Source of the DNA: Planctomycetota bacterium
GTDB taxonomy: Bacteria; Planctomycetota; Phycisphaerae; Sedimentisphaerales; Anaerohalosphaeraceae
DNA length: 7,540 bases
Assembly: GCA_012519365.1 (NCBI GenBank)
Contig: JAAYQH010000100.1
Span: forward strand, 1-7,540
Direction of reading: 5' to 3'
Notes under the pieces: generated by a model
Database searches by the model: none
What the model was told of the DNA's origin: nothing
The model's input: the letters and a program-made list of their open reading frames with translations, nothing else
Translations under genes and position numbers: made by a program
Shown here: piece by piece, positions 1-6,357 of the stretch
How positions within the stretch are numbered: the first letter of the stretch is position 1
Layout: each line of letters starts with the position of its first letter

Positions 1-746
1 CGCGAGAAATTACCCGCGCGTTTGTAGATGATTCGTTTGACGGGTTTGAACGCAAAGTCCGGCCGAACGTCTATTATGTGTGTATGAGTGAATACGACGC
101 GACGATTCCGGCACCGTCGGCGTTTCCTCCTGTTCGTCATATGCCCAACATTGCCGGCGAGTATTTCAGTAAACTTGGCCTGAAACAGTTTCGCTGCGCC
201 GAGACTGAAAAATATGCCCACGTTACGTTTTTCTTCAACGGCGGCCAGGAAAAACAATTTGAAGGGGAAGACCGGCAAATTGTCCCTTCCCCCAAGGTCA
301 AAACCTATGACCTGAAGCCGGAGATGAGCGCGCCGGAAGTATGCGATGTGATCTGTGAAAAACTTGACAGCGGGATGTATGACGTGATTATCTGCAATTT
401 TGCCAATCCTGATATGGTCGGACATACCGGCGTTCTTGAGGCGGCGGTTAAGGCCTGTAAAGTCGTTGATGCGTGTGTGGGCAAGGTGCTGGATAAAGTC
501 AAACAACTCGGCGGCAGTGCTGTTATTTTGGCCGACCACGGCAACTTTGAAAAGATGTGGGATTTTGAGAACAATATGCCCCATACCGCTCATACCATCG
601 GTGATGTGCCCCTGATTGTTTTTGACGAGGAGTTTAAGGGCCGAAAGATGAGAAACGGCCGATTGGCCGATGCGGCGCCGACATTTCTTGAAGTTATGGG
701 AGTGCCCAAGCCCGAAGAAATGACCGGTGAAAGTCTGTTAATTTGA
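1..746 (+). CDS. gpmI: 2,3-bisphosphoglycerate-independent phosphoglycerate mutase, 3' part (5' end outside window)
   Basis: This enzyme interconverts 3- and 2-phosphoglycerate in glycolysis and gluconeogenesis in the cytosol, using two divalent metal ions (usually Mn2+). The reading frame is open from base 3 to the TGA at 744-746, giving 247 visible residues of a family usually a little over 500 long, so the window starts mid-gene. The GTG at 78 is internal: the codons before it encode conserved GpmI sequence (FVDDSFDGFERKVRPNVYYV). The visible part covers the end of the transferase insert and the C-terminal phosphatase half of the alkaline-phosphatase fold. Metal-ligand motifs are intact: NPDMVGHTG (Asp codon 411-413, His codon 423-425), ADHGNFE (Asp 534-536, His 537-539) and PHTAHT (His codons 582-593). 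The C-terminus (PTFLEVMGVPKPEEMTGESLL) is typical of the family. No damage is seen. Identification is secure; only the start is missing. Confidence 0.96.
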   Translation, partial: REITRAFVDDSFDGFERKVRPNVYYVCMSEYDATIPAPSAFPPVRHMPNIAGEYFSKLGLKQFRCAETEKYAHVTFFFNGGQEKQFEGEDRQIVPSPKVKTYDLKPEMSAPEVCDVICEKLDSGMYDVIICNFANPDMVGHTGVLEAAVKACKVVDACVGKVLDKVKQLGGSAVILADHGNFEKMWDFENNMPHTAHTIGDVPLIVFDEEFKGRKMRNGRLADAAPTFLEVMGVPKPEEMTGESLLI

Positions 747-763
747 CCGGGGCTGAATTTAAG

Positions 764-792
764 ATTTGAAATTCGAAGGGTGAATTTCAAAT
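764..792. repeat. Perfect 11-bp inverted repeat between gpmI and mutL
   Basis: ATTTGAAATTC (764-774) and GAATTTCAAAT (782-792) are exact reverse complements separated by the 7-base loop GAAGGGT. The stem is AT-rich and has no T-tract after it (ATAATGGAG follows), so it is a poor intrinsic terminator. It ends only four bases before the mutL ribosome-binding site, so in RNA it could affect mutL translation or protect a processed 3' end. A degenerate copy of the same wording (GAATTTAAGATTTGAA) sits directly upstream at 755-770, which suggests a short interspersed repeat. The pairing is seen directly; the function is inference. Confidence 0.6.
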
Positions 793-808
793 AATGGAGT
801 GGTTTTGA

Positions 809-2641
809 ATGGGCAAGATCGCCGTCCTTGATGACAATATGGTCAATATGATTGCGGCCGGCGAGGTGATCGAACGTCCGGCCAGCGTCGTCAAGGAATT
901 GCTGGAAAACAGCATCGACGCAGGGGCCGGCCGTATCGTGATCGACGTTGAGGACGGCGGCCGTCGTCTGATACGCGTTATCGACGATGGCAGCGGAATG
1001 GATGCCGACGATTTGGCGCTGGCTTTTGAGCCGCACGCCACCAGCAAGCTTCGCAGTGCCGACGATCTGCTGGCCATTCGTACGATGGGGTTTCGCGGCG
1101 AGGCTTTGGCCAGCATCGGCGCGGTGGCCAAAGTTGCTGTCACCAGTCGCACGCCGGATGCCATCGGAGCGTACCGTATTGAAATTGACTGCGGCCGGAA
1201 AGGGTCGATTGTGCCTGCTGCCGGGGATGCAGGCACGACGATTGAGGTGCGCAATTTGTTTTATAAACTGCCGGCCCGCCGCAAGTTTCTGCGCACCGCC
1301 AACACCGAAATGAGTAATATCAGTGAGCATTTCGCGCGGATTGCGTTATCTCACGAAGCGCTCGATTTGACCCTGACGCACAATGGCCGACAGGTGTACC
1401 ATTTGCTCAGCGGGCAGGGGCTGCGTGAGCGTATAGGTTTGTTGTTTGGGCCGCAAATGGCCGACGATTTGCTGGAGACCAGCCGACAGGAACGCGGTAT
1501 GCAACTGCGTGCCTTGCTGGGACGCCCCGTCGGAGCACGATCCAGCGGCAGGTATCAATATGTGTTTCTTAATCGTCGCTTTATTCGCGACAAGTTTATC
1601 CTGCATGCTGTCAAAGAGGCCTATCGCGGGCTGATCGAGCCGAATAAATATCCGGTCGTTTTTTTGTTCATCGAGATGCCACCGGAGGATTTCGACGTCA
1701 ACGTTCATCCGACCAAGGTGGAAGTGCGTTTTGATAACCCCAATCTGGTGTATTCGGAGGTGTTGGCTCTGCTGCGAGACAAACTGCTCAGCACCAATCT
1801 GGATGTCAGCGCGGCCTTTCCAGCGCCGGACGTGTTTGTGCCGAGCGAGCATTTCGCCAACACGGAAACCCACGAACGCCGCGAGCGCATTGAACGGGCG
1901 ATGGAGGATTTTTTTAAGACACCCGGGTCCGCTTCTGCTCAGCGGTCGTTTGATTTCAAACGACCTTCTGGCAGTGGAAATTCATCTATGTGCTCGGTGC
2001 GACGGGTTTTGGCCCCGCCTTCAATGCCGGAGCCGGCCGAGGTCTCTTTGCAGCAGAACTGGAGAGCCAAGACCTATTTACAGGTAGATAACAGTTATCT
2101 GGTCGTGCCGGACGCCGATGGCTTTCTGGTCATCGATCAGCACGCCCTGCACGAACGGATATTGTACGAGCAGATGTGCATGCGGTTACGCGAAGGACGG
2201 CTGCCCTCTCAACGCTTATTGATGCCGCATCCGTTTGAGGCGACGCCGTCCCAACGGGAAATTGTGGAAAAACAGCATGACTTGATTGAGAAAATCGGTA
2301 TTGACATTGAGCCGTTTGGGCCCAATACCCTGGCGGTACAGGCATTTCCAATGTTGCTGGAACGTGTTGAGCCGACGTCGTTTGTGGTGGAGTTGCTGGA
2401 CAAACTCATTGAAGACGAAGGCCACAGCAACGAAGAGCGGCTGCTGCATGAGATTTTGGATATGGCTGCGTGCAAGGCCGCCGTCAAGGCCGGTCAGCCC
2501 CTTTCAGAGGAGGAAATCGCCTATCTATTGGCCCATAAGGACGTGGTTCAGCGGACCAGTCGATGTCCGCATGGACGACCGACGACGCTTGTCTTTTCAC
2601 GCAAAGACTTGGATAAACAGTTCAAACGGACGGGGTTCTGA
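809..2641 (+). CDS. mutL: DNA mismatch repair protein MutL with endonuclease motif
   Basis: MutL couples MutS mismatch recognition to downstream repair and, in this type, nicks the strand itself. The N-terminal GHKL ATPase domain (about residues 1-330) shows IAAGEVIERPASVVKELLENS with the catalytic Glu30 and the Mg-binding Asn34, DDGSGM (59-64), GFRGEALASI (94-103) and GTT (142-144). A variable, low-complexity linker (about 335-425) leads to the C-terminal dimerisation domain. That domain contains the metal-binding endonuclease motif DQHA-x2-E-x4-E (D443-E454), ACK (554-556), CPHGRP (586-591) and a terminal FKRTGF. QRLLMP (468-473) sits where B. subtilis MutL has its beta-clamp binding motif. 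At 610 residues the length is normal. The ATG at 809 is favoured by GGAG at 796-799, nine bases upstream, and by the family's usual N-terminus. The last base of its TGA is the first base of the next gene's ATG. Confidence 0.97.
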   Translation: MGKIAVLDDNMVNMIAAGEVIERPASVVKELLENSIDAGAGRIVIDVEDGGRRLIRVIDDGSGMDADDLALAFEPHATSKLRSADDLLAIRTMGFRGEALASIGAVAKVAVTSRTPDAIGAYRIEIDCGRKGSIVPAAGDAGTTIEVRNLFYKLPARRKFLRTANTEMSNISEHFARIALSHEALDLTLTHNGRQVYHLLSGQGLRERIGLLFGPQMADDLLETSRQERGMQLRALLGRPVGARSSGRYQYVFLNRRFIRDKFILHAVKEAYRGLIEPNKYPVVFLFIEMPPEDFDVNVHPTKVEVRFDNPNLVYSEVLALLRDKLLSTNLDVSAAFPAPDVFVPSEHFANTETHERRERIERAMEDFFKTPGSASAQRSFDFKRPSGSGNSSMCSVRRVLAPPSMPEPAEVSLQQNWRAKTYLQVDNSYLVVPDADGFLVIDQHALHERILYEQMCMRLREGRLPSQRLLMPHPFEATPSQREIVEKQHDLIEKIGIDIEPFGPNTLAVQAFPMLLERVEPTSFVVELLDKLIEDEGHSNEERLLHEILDMAACKAAVKAGQPLSEEEIAYLLAHKDVVQRTSRCPHGRPTTLVFSRKDLDKQFKRTGF

Positions 2642-3525
2642 TGAGAGCTATCGGCAAAGATCAAGCGGGCTATGTCGTGCTGGCAGTGCTGATGGTGCTG
2701 GGGTTATGGGGGTGTTCTAAACGGCATGAAGCTGACGCGATGGAGACGTCCTCTCAAACGCGGATTGTCTCTCTGGCGCCGAATCTGACGGAGATTCTTT
2801 TTGCACTGGGGTTGGAGGATGAAATTGTCGGCGTTACCCGGCATTGCAATTACCCGCCGTCGGCACGGCAGAAACGACAGGTCGGCACCTTTTGGCAGCC
2901 GGATATTGAAGCGGTATTGGCGCAGCGTCCGACGCTGGTCGTAACGCTGGGATTTGAGCAGCAGCGTCAAGTCGCCCTGCGGCTTGAGAGGATCGGCTGC
3001 GCCACGTTGACGTTGGAAATTGATACGGTTGATCAGCTTTATGAGAGTATTTTAACACTTGGACGGGCTTTGGCTCGCAATGAACAGGCGCAGGCATTGG
3101 TTGCACGCTTGAGCGATGCCCAGCGGCAATGGCGTCAACGCAAGCCGGCTGTCTCGCCGCCGAAGGTTCTTTGGGTTGTTCAGCGAGAGCCGCTGCGTGT
3201 GGCCGGGACGAAAACGTTTATCAATGAACTGGTCAAAACAGTCGGCGGGGTCAATGCCATTGGCCCGACACTGCATTTCTATCCGCCCATCAGTGCCGAG
3301 CAGGTGTTGGCCGCACAGCCCGATGTTATCATTGAGCCAACCGATGAACCGGCACATTTAGACGACCAGCGTCGCTTGGCGGAGGGGTTTTACGCGGCCT
3401 ATCGGTCGGTTCCGGCGGTGCGGAACGGCCGTATTTATATCGTGGACGGTGACGTGGTTTCGCGACTGGGTCCGCGACTGGATGAGGCGCTGGAGCACAT
3501 CGCGCGTTGTGTATGGCAGGAGTAA
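2641..3525 (+). CDS. BtuF/FecB-type substrate-binding lipoprotein of an ABC importer
   Basis: This is the predicted ligand-capturing component of a class II (BtuCDF-like) importer, anchored in the cell envelope. The N-terminus has a hydrophobic stretch (about residues 11-24) ending in LWGC, which gives a lipobox with Cys25 as the likely lipidated residue; Trp just before Gly is unusual but tolerable. The mature part matches the Peripla_BP_2 fold: RIVSLAPNLTEILFALG (41-57), then VGVTRHCNYPP, DIEAVL, VGGVNAIG, SAEQVLAAQPDVII and a C-terminal VPAVRNGRIYIVDGD. Glu90 and Glu220 fall where the two BtuF lobes carry the glutamates that salt-bridge to BtuC arginines, with nearly the same separation. 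The start overlaps the mutL stop (TGATG), suggesting translational coupling. The ligand cannot be read from the sequence: cobalamin or another corrinoid is likely, haem or Fe-siderophore possible. At 294 residues the length is normal. Confidence 0.92.
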   Translation: MRAIGKDQAGYVVLAVLMVLGLWGCSKRHEADAMETSSQTRIVSLAPNLTEILFALGLEDEIVGVTRHCNYPPSARQKRQVGTFWQPDIEAVLAQRPTLVVTLGFEQQRQVALRLERIGCATLTLEIDTVDQLYESILTLGRALARNEQAQALVARLSDAQRQWRQRKPAVSPPKVLWVVQREPLRVAGTKTFINELVKTVGGVNAIGPTLHFYPPISAEQVLAAQPDVIIEPTDEPAHLDDQRRLAEGFYAAYRSVPAVRNGRIYIVDGDVVSRLGPRLDEALEHIARCVWQE

Positions 3526-3528
3526 ACA

Positions 3529-4560
3529 ATGCCTATGACGTTCAAATCTTTGCTCATTCGAATGGCCGTAGCGGCGGCCGTTTTGGGTGTCATTCTGGCA
3601 GTCTGTCTGCTGATAGGGTCCGAGCCGGTTTCGCTTGCCAAGGCGCTGCACGGTCCCTGGCTTGACGGGCAGGTCAATATTGACTACGAGATTCTCTTTC
3701 TCTTTCGCTTGCCGCGGGTGTTGTTGGCGGCGATTATCGGCGCAGCGCTGGCCGCAGCCGGCTGTGTCTTTCAGGCGGTGTTACGCAATCCATTGGCTGA
3801 TCCTTATATTCTCGGAGTTTCCAGCGGCGCTGGGCTGGGGGCGATGATCGCAGCGATACTGGGCTGGACATGGTCGATGATGGGCCTAAGTGCGATGATG
3901 CTGGCGGCCTTTATCGGTGCGCTTGGCACGACCTGGCTGGTGTGGCTGATCGGCCGCGCCGCCGGACGTGCTAATATAACAGCTCTGTTGCTGGCCGGGG
4001 TGGTGGTCAATGCGTTTTTTTCGGCGATGATGATGTTCTTGGCCTCGATTGCACGTGCCACTCAAGTGCAGTCAGCAATGTTCTGGCTGATGGGCAGTAT
4101 TTCCCAGATGCAGCAGTTTGAGGTGGTCGGCACGGCAGCTTTGCTGGTCGCCTTGGCGGTGTACGGGCTGATCCGACTGGGGCCGTCGCTGAATATGCTC
4201 AGTTTTGGGCCAGAGGATGCGGCGGCGATGGGGTTATCGATTTCAAAAGTCTGTTTTATCGCATTTGCGGTCTCGGCGCTGATCACCTCGGCGGCGGTGT
4301 GTCTGGGCGGGCTGATCGGCTTTGTGGGGCTGATTGTCCCGCATGCGGTGCGTCTGGTGGCCGGGCCGGACCATCGTCAGCTTATCCCGGTCAGCGCTCT
4401 GGTCGGCGGGGCGTTTGTGGCTCTTGCCGATACGGTGGCGCGGGTGGTGGTTGCGCCGGCGATGCTGCCGGTCGGTGTAGTGACCGCTCTGGCCGGAGGA
4501 CCGTTTTTTTTGATCCTGCTTGTTCGTTATACCAGGAATGTGCATTGGGGGATTAAATGA
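3529..4560 (+). CDS. BtuC/FecCD-family ABC transporter permease
   Basis: This is the membrane channel subunit of the importer encoded with its neighbours; it should form a homodimer in the inner membrane. It is strongly hydrophobic throughout its 343 residues, consistent with the ten helices per subunit of the family, beginning with a helix at about residues 12-30. Diagnostic family sequences are FRLPRVL (59-65), RNPLADPYILG (85-95) and GFVGLIVPHAVRLV (264-277), the last being typical of BtuC/FecD/HmuU. The ATG at 3529 is chosen because GGAG at 3519-3522 lies six bases upstream; a second in-frame ATG at 3535 is less well spaced. The gene begins three bases after the previous stop and its TGA overlaps the next ATG (ATGA at 4557-4560). 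No defects are seen. Confidence 0.95.
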   Translation: MPMTFKSLLIRMAVAAAVLGVILAVCLLIGSEPVSLAKALHGPWLDGQVNIDYEILFLFRLPRVLLAAIIGAALAAAGCVFQAVLRNPLADPYILGVSSGAGLGAMIAAILGWTWSMMGLSAMMLAAFIGALGTTWLVWLIGRAAGRANITALLLAGVVVNAFFSAMMMFLASIARATQVQSAMFWLMGSISQMQQFEVVGTAALLVALAVYGLIRLGPSLNMLSFGPEDAAAMGLSISKVCFIAFAVSALITSAAVCLGGLIGFVGLIVPHAVRLVAGPDHRQLIPVSALVGGAFVALADTVARVVVAPAMLPVGVVTALAGGPFFLILLVRYTRNVHWGIK

Positions 4561-5336
4561 GCCTGATTGACGGTTACAATCTCTCATTTGCCTACGGCTC
4601 GCAGCCGGTGCTGAAGAATTTGACGTTGTCGGTTCAGGCCAACGATTTTCTTGCGGTTTTGGGGCCGAACGGATCGGGCAAGACGACGCTGCTGAATTTA
4701 CTGGCCGGTTTATTGAAACCGAAAACAGGGCAAATCACTGTCCAGGGCAAACCGATTCAGGACTATCGCCGCGCTCAACTGGCCGGTCTCATTGCGATGG
4801 TGCGTCAAAGCACGACGCCGACCTTTGGGTTTACCGTACGGGAAACAGTGCTGATGTCGCGCTATTTGCCAACGGGCAAGCTGTTCGAGACGCCGCACGA
4901 CGCTCATTTGGTCGAGCAGGCAATGGCCATGACCGACACGTTGCGTTTTGCCGAACGGCCGTTGACGGCATTGAGCGGCGGTGAACGGCAGCGGGTCTTT
5001 ATCGCACGGGCACTGGCTCAGGAAACGCCATTGCTGCTGCTGGATGAGCCGACCAGCCATCTGGATTTGAAACATCAGATCCGGATTTTTGAACTGCTCA
5101 AAAACCTTCGTCAAAATGAGAACAAAACCATCGTTCTTGTCAGTCACGACATTAACCTCATTCAGCATTACGCCGATTCGTTTTTGTTGATGGCCGCGGA
5201 CGGCCGCACGGCCTATCGGCGCGACGCAAAAGGGCTTGATGCATCGACCATCGAATCCTTTTTTGAAGTCCAGGTTGCCCAGGGAACCATCGCGAACCGC
5301 CGCGTGGTTGTACCAATCGGGGTGTTCAAAACCTGA
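4557..5336 (+). CDS. ABC transporter ATP-binding protein, BtuD/FecE/HmuV type
   Basis: This cytosolic ATPase powers the BtuC-like permease encoded just before it. All nucleotide-binding motifs are present: Walker A GPNGSGKT (36-43), Q-loop Gln84 in MVRQS, signature LSGGERQR (139-146), Walker B LLLLDEPT (159-166) with the catalytic Glu164, the D-loop SHLDL, and the switch His197 in VSHD. The sequence FTVRETVLMSRYLP after the Q-loop is characteristic of the iron-chelate/B12 importer ATPase group. A C-terminal extension of about 50 residues after the core (EVQVAQGTIANRRVVVPIG) is common in this group. Its ATG lies inside the permease stop (four-base overlap), so the two are probably co-translated. 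It is the last gene of the block; the AT-rich spacer follows. Length, 259 residues, is typical. Confidence 0.96.
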   Translation: MSLIDGYNLSFAYGSQPVLKNLTLSVQANDFLAVLGPNGSGKTTLLNLLAGLLKPKTGQITVQGKPIQDYRRAQLAGLIAMVRQSTTPTFGFTVRETVLMSRYLPTGKLFETPHDAHLVEQAMAMTDTLRFAERPLTALSGGERQRVFIARALAQETPLLLLDEPTSHLDLKHQIRIFELLKNLRQNENKTIVLVSHDINLIQHYADSFLLMAADGRTAYRRDAKGLDASTIESFFEVQVAQGTIANRRVVVPIGVFKT

Positions 5337-5398
5337 CCCCGTGTTTCGAAGATTGCCCTTGATATCGACAAGAAGCCAGCGGGGTTGTTTTGTTGTTG
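5336..5398 (+). terminator. Weak terminator candidate after the ABC ATPase gene
   Basis: ACCCCG (5336-5341) can pair with CGGGGT (5380-5385), followed by the T-rich run TGTTTTGTTGTT. The loop is long (38 bases) and contains a smaller CTTG/CAAG hairpin. The GC stem plus T-rich tail at the end of a gene block fits a transcription stop, but the long loop and imperfect tail make it a poor intrinsic terminator. Confidence 0.3.
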
Positions 5399-5437
5399 AA
5401 TGTGAATTGCAAATTAAGGGTAGGTCATATCTGTTCA

Positions 5438-5483
5438 TTTGGCGCATAATTTCTTTTCGTTTATGTGTAAAATAGGATACAAT
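5438..5483 (+). promoter_or_regulatory. Probable promoter region for the DksA-like/yacG unit
   Basis: This AT-rich stretch lies in the only large intergenic spacer of the window. TACAAT at 5478-5483 is one base off the sigma70 -10 consensus, and TAAAAT at 5468-5473 is another candidate. TTGGCG at 5439-5444 is a partial -35 match, but its spacing to either -10 is too long, so the -35 is not convincing. The start point and sigma factor are inference. Confidence 0.35.
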
Positions 5484-5501
5484 AAAAAGCTAAAACTTTT
5501 T
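5484..5501. repeat. Short AT-rich inverted repeat in the leader of the DksA-like gene
   Basis: AAAAAG (5484-5489) pairs with CTTTTT (5496-5501) around the loop CTAAAA. One further A-T pair set can be added with a bulged T. The element sits immediately after the TACAAT box, so it would straddle or follow the transcription start. It is short and AT-only apart from one pair and could be chance. Confidence 0.3.
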
Positions 5502-5539
5502 TATCAGAGTGGCGACGCTGAATTCAAAAACTGGTGATT

Positions 5540-5544
5540 AAGGG
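5540..5544 (+). promoter_or_regulatory. Ribosome-binding site supporting the GTG start of the DksA-like gene
   Basis: AAGGG at 5540-5544 lies nine bases before GTG 5554. No in-frame ATG is available until codon 23, inside the lysine-rich tail, so this site decides the start. The surrounding ATTAAGGGTA (5537-5546) also occurs exactly at 5413-5422. Confidence 0.6.
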
Positions 5545-5553
5545 TAAGTTTCT

Positions 5554-6351
5554 GTGGCAAAAAAGGTTACTAAAAAAAAGGCGGTTGCCTCCAAGACCTC
5601 TAAGAAAACAAAAACTGCAATGCCATCGGCAACCAAAACGGTCAAAACCGCCAAATCGGTGAAGAAAAGCGTTAAAAAAACGACAAAAAAATCGACCTCA
5701 AAGCCATCCGCATCGAAAAAAAACGGGGCTTTGCCCTCCAAAACTACATCCCCAACACTGGCCGCACAGGAGTCCTCCGTTCCTTCGGTCAAGACAGATC
5801 GGGGGGCTCCAGTGAAAGTGAAAACGTATCTGACCAAGCCAGAGTTGAAACATTTCAGACGGCTGCTTGTGAGCAGATTGAAAGAAATCATTGGCGATGT
5901 GAATCATTTTGAAAGAGAGATTCTCAAAAAATCGCGTCAGGATGCCGCGGGGGATTTGTCCAGTATGCCGATTCATATGGCCGATATTGGAAGCGACAAC
6001 TACGAACAGGAATTTACGATCGGGCTGATGAACAATGAGCGCAAGACGGTGCAGGAAATTCTTCTGGCTCTCCAACGCATCGAGGAAGGCACATACGGCA
6101 TGTGTGAAGGAACCGGTGAGCCGATTTTCAAGCCTCGACTGGAGGCGTTTCCCTGGGCCCGATTTAGCGTCAAATATGCCGAAATGATTGAAAAGGGGCA
6201 GGTCGTGGAAGTTGCGGAGACGGACTTATCAAACGGTCGTATTGCGTCGATGCTGACTGAAACTGATGAATTGTGGGAGGAAGCCGACGACCACGAGGAG
6301 CAAGCGGAATATGCTGAAGACTATGGTGACGATTTTGACGATGACAAGTAA
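5554..6351 (+). CDS. DksA/TraR-family protein with lysine-rich N-tail and degenerate zinc site
   Basis: DksA/TraR proteins bind the secondary channel of RNA polymerase and tune transcription initiation, often with ppGpp. Here a family-like core (about residues 92-215) follows a long basic tail. Residues 1-63 contain 22 lysines among Ala, Ser, Thr and Pro, resembling histone-H1-like bacterial tails, which suggests nucleic-acid contact. The core has a helical coiled-coil region, then RIEEGTYGMCEGTGEPI and RLEAFPWARFSVKY, matching the DksA zinc finger. Of the four zinc cysteines only Cys184 remains; the others are Thr187, Ser205 and Tyr208, so a normal zinc site is unlikely. By an ungapped by-eye alignment, the DxxDxA motif at the E. 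coli coiled-coil tip is not kept. The last 30 residues hold 17 acidic ones. GTG 5554 is chosen for its AAGGG site and because the open frame begins there. E. coli DksA is about 150 residues; this protein is 265. Family membership is secure; a true DksA role is not. Confidence 0.88.
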   Translation: MAKKVTKKKAVASKTSKKTKTAMPSATKTVKTAKSVKKSVKKTTKKSTSKPSASKKNGALPSKTTSPTLAAQESSVPSVKTDRGAPVKVKTYLTKPELKHFRRLLVSRLKEIIGDVNHFEREILKKSRQDAAGDLSSMPIHMADIGSDNYEQEFTIGLMNNERKTVQEILLALQRIEEGTYGMCEGTGEPIFKPRLEAFPWARFSVKYAEMIEKGQVVEVAETDLSNGRIASMLTETDELWEEADDHEEQAEYAEDYGDDFDDDK

Positions 6352-6357
6352 AGTGTT

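Noticed and set aside
78..746. GTG at 78 as the start of a short 222-residue protein
   Set aside because: Conserved GpmI sequence continues in frame upstream to the window edge, so this is an internal valine codon.
590..1330. Long minus-strand open frame across the gpmI end and mutL start
   Set aside because: It lies antisense to two confidently identified genes and gives no recognisable protein; it is a shadow of their codon use.
4710..5447. Minus-strand open frame of 245 residues opposite the ABC ATPase gene
   Set aside because: It is antisense to a gene with every ATPase motif intact; its product is Gln/Arg-rich with no recognisable domain.
5337..5553. Small RNA or cobalamin riboswitch in the spacer before the DksA-like gene
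   Set aside because: I could not find a B12-box-like word or a GC-rich folded core; only short weak hairpins are visible. The following genes are not B12-related.
5559..5723. A6-A8 runs in the lysine-rich tail, some in A_AAA_AAG phase, as programmed -1 frameshift sites
   Set aside because: A -1 shift at the first two runs meets a stop within a few codons, and no stimulatory structure is evident. The A-runs are explained by repeated lysine codons. Slippage remains possible but is not supported.
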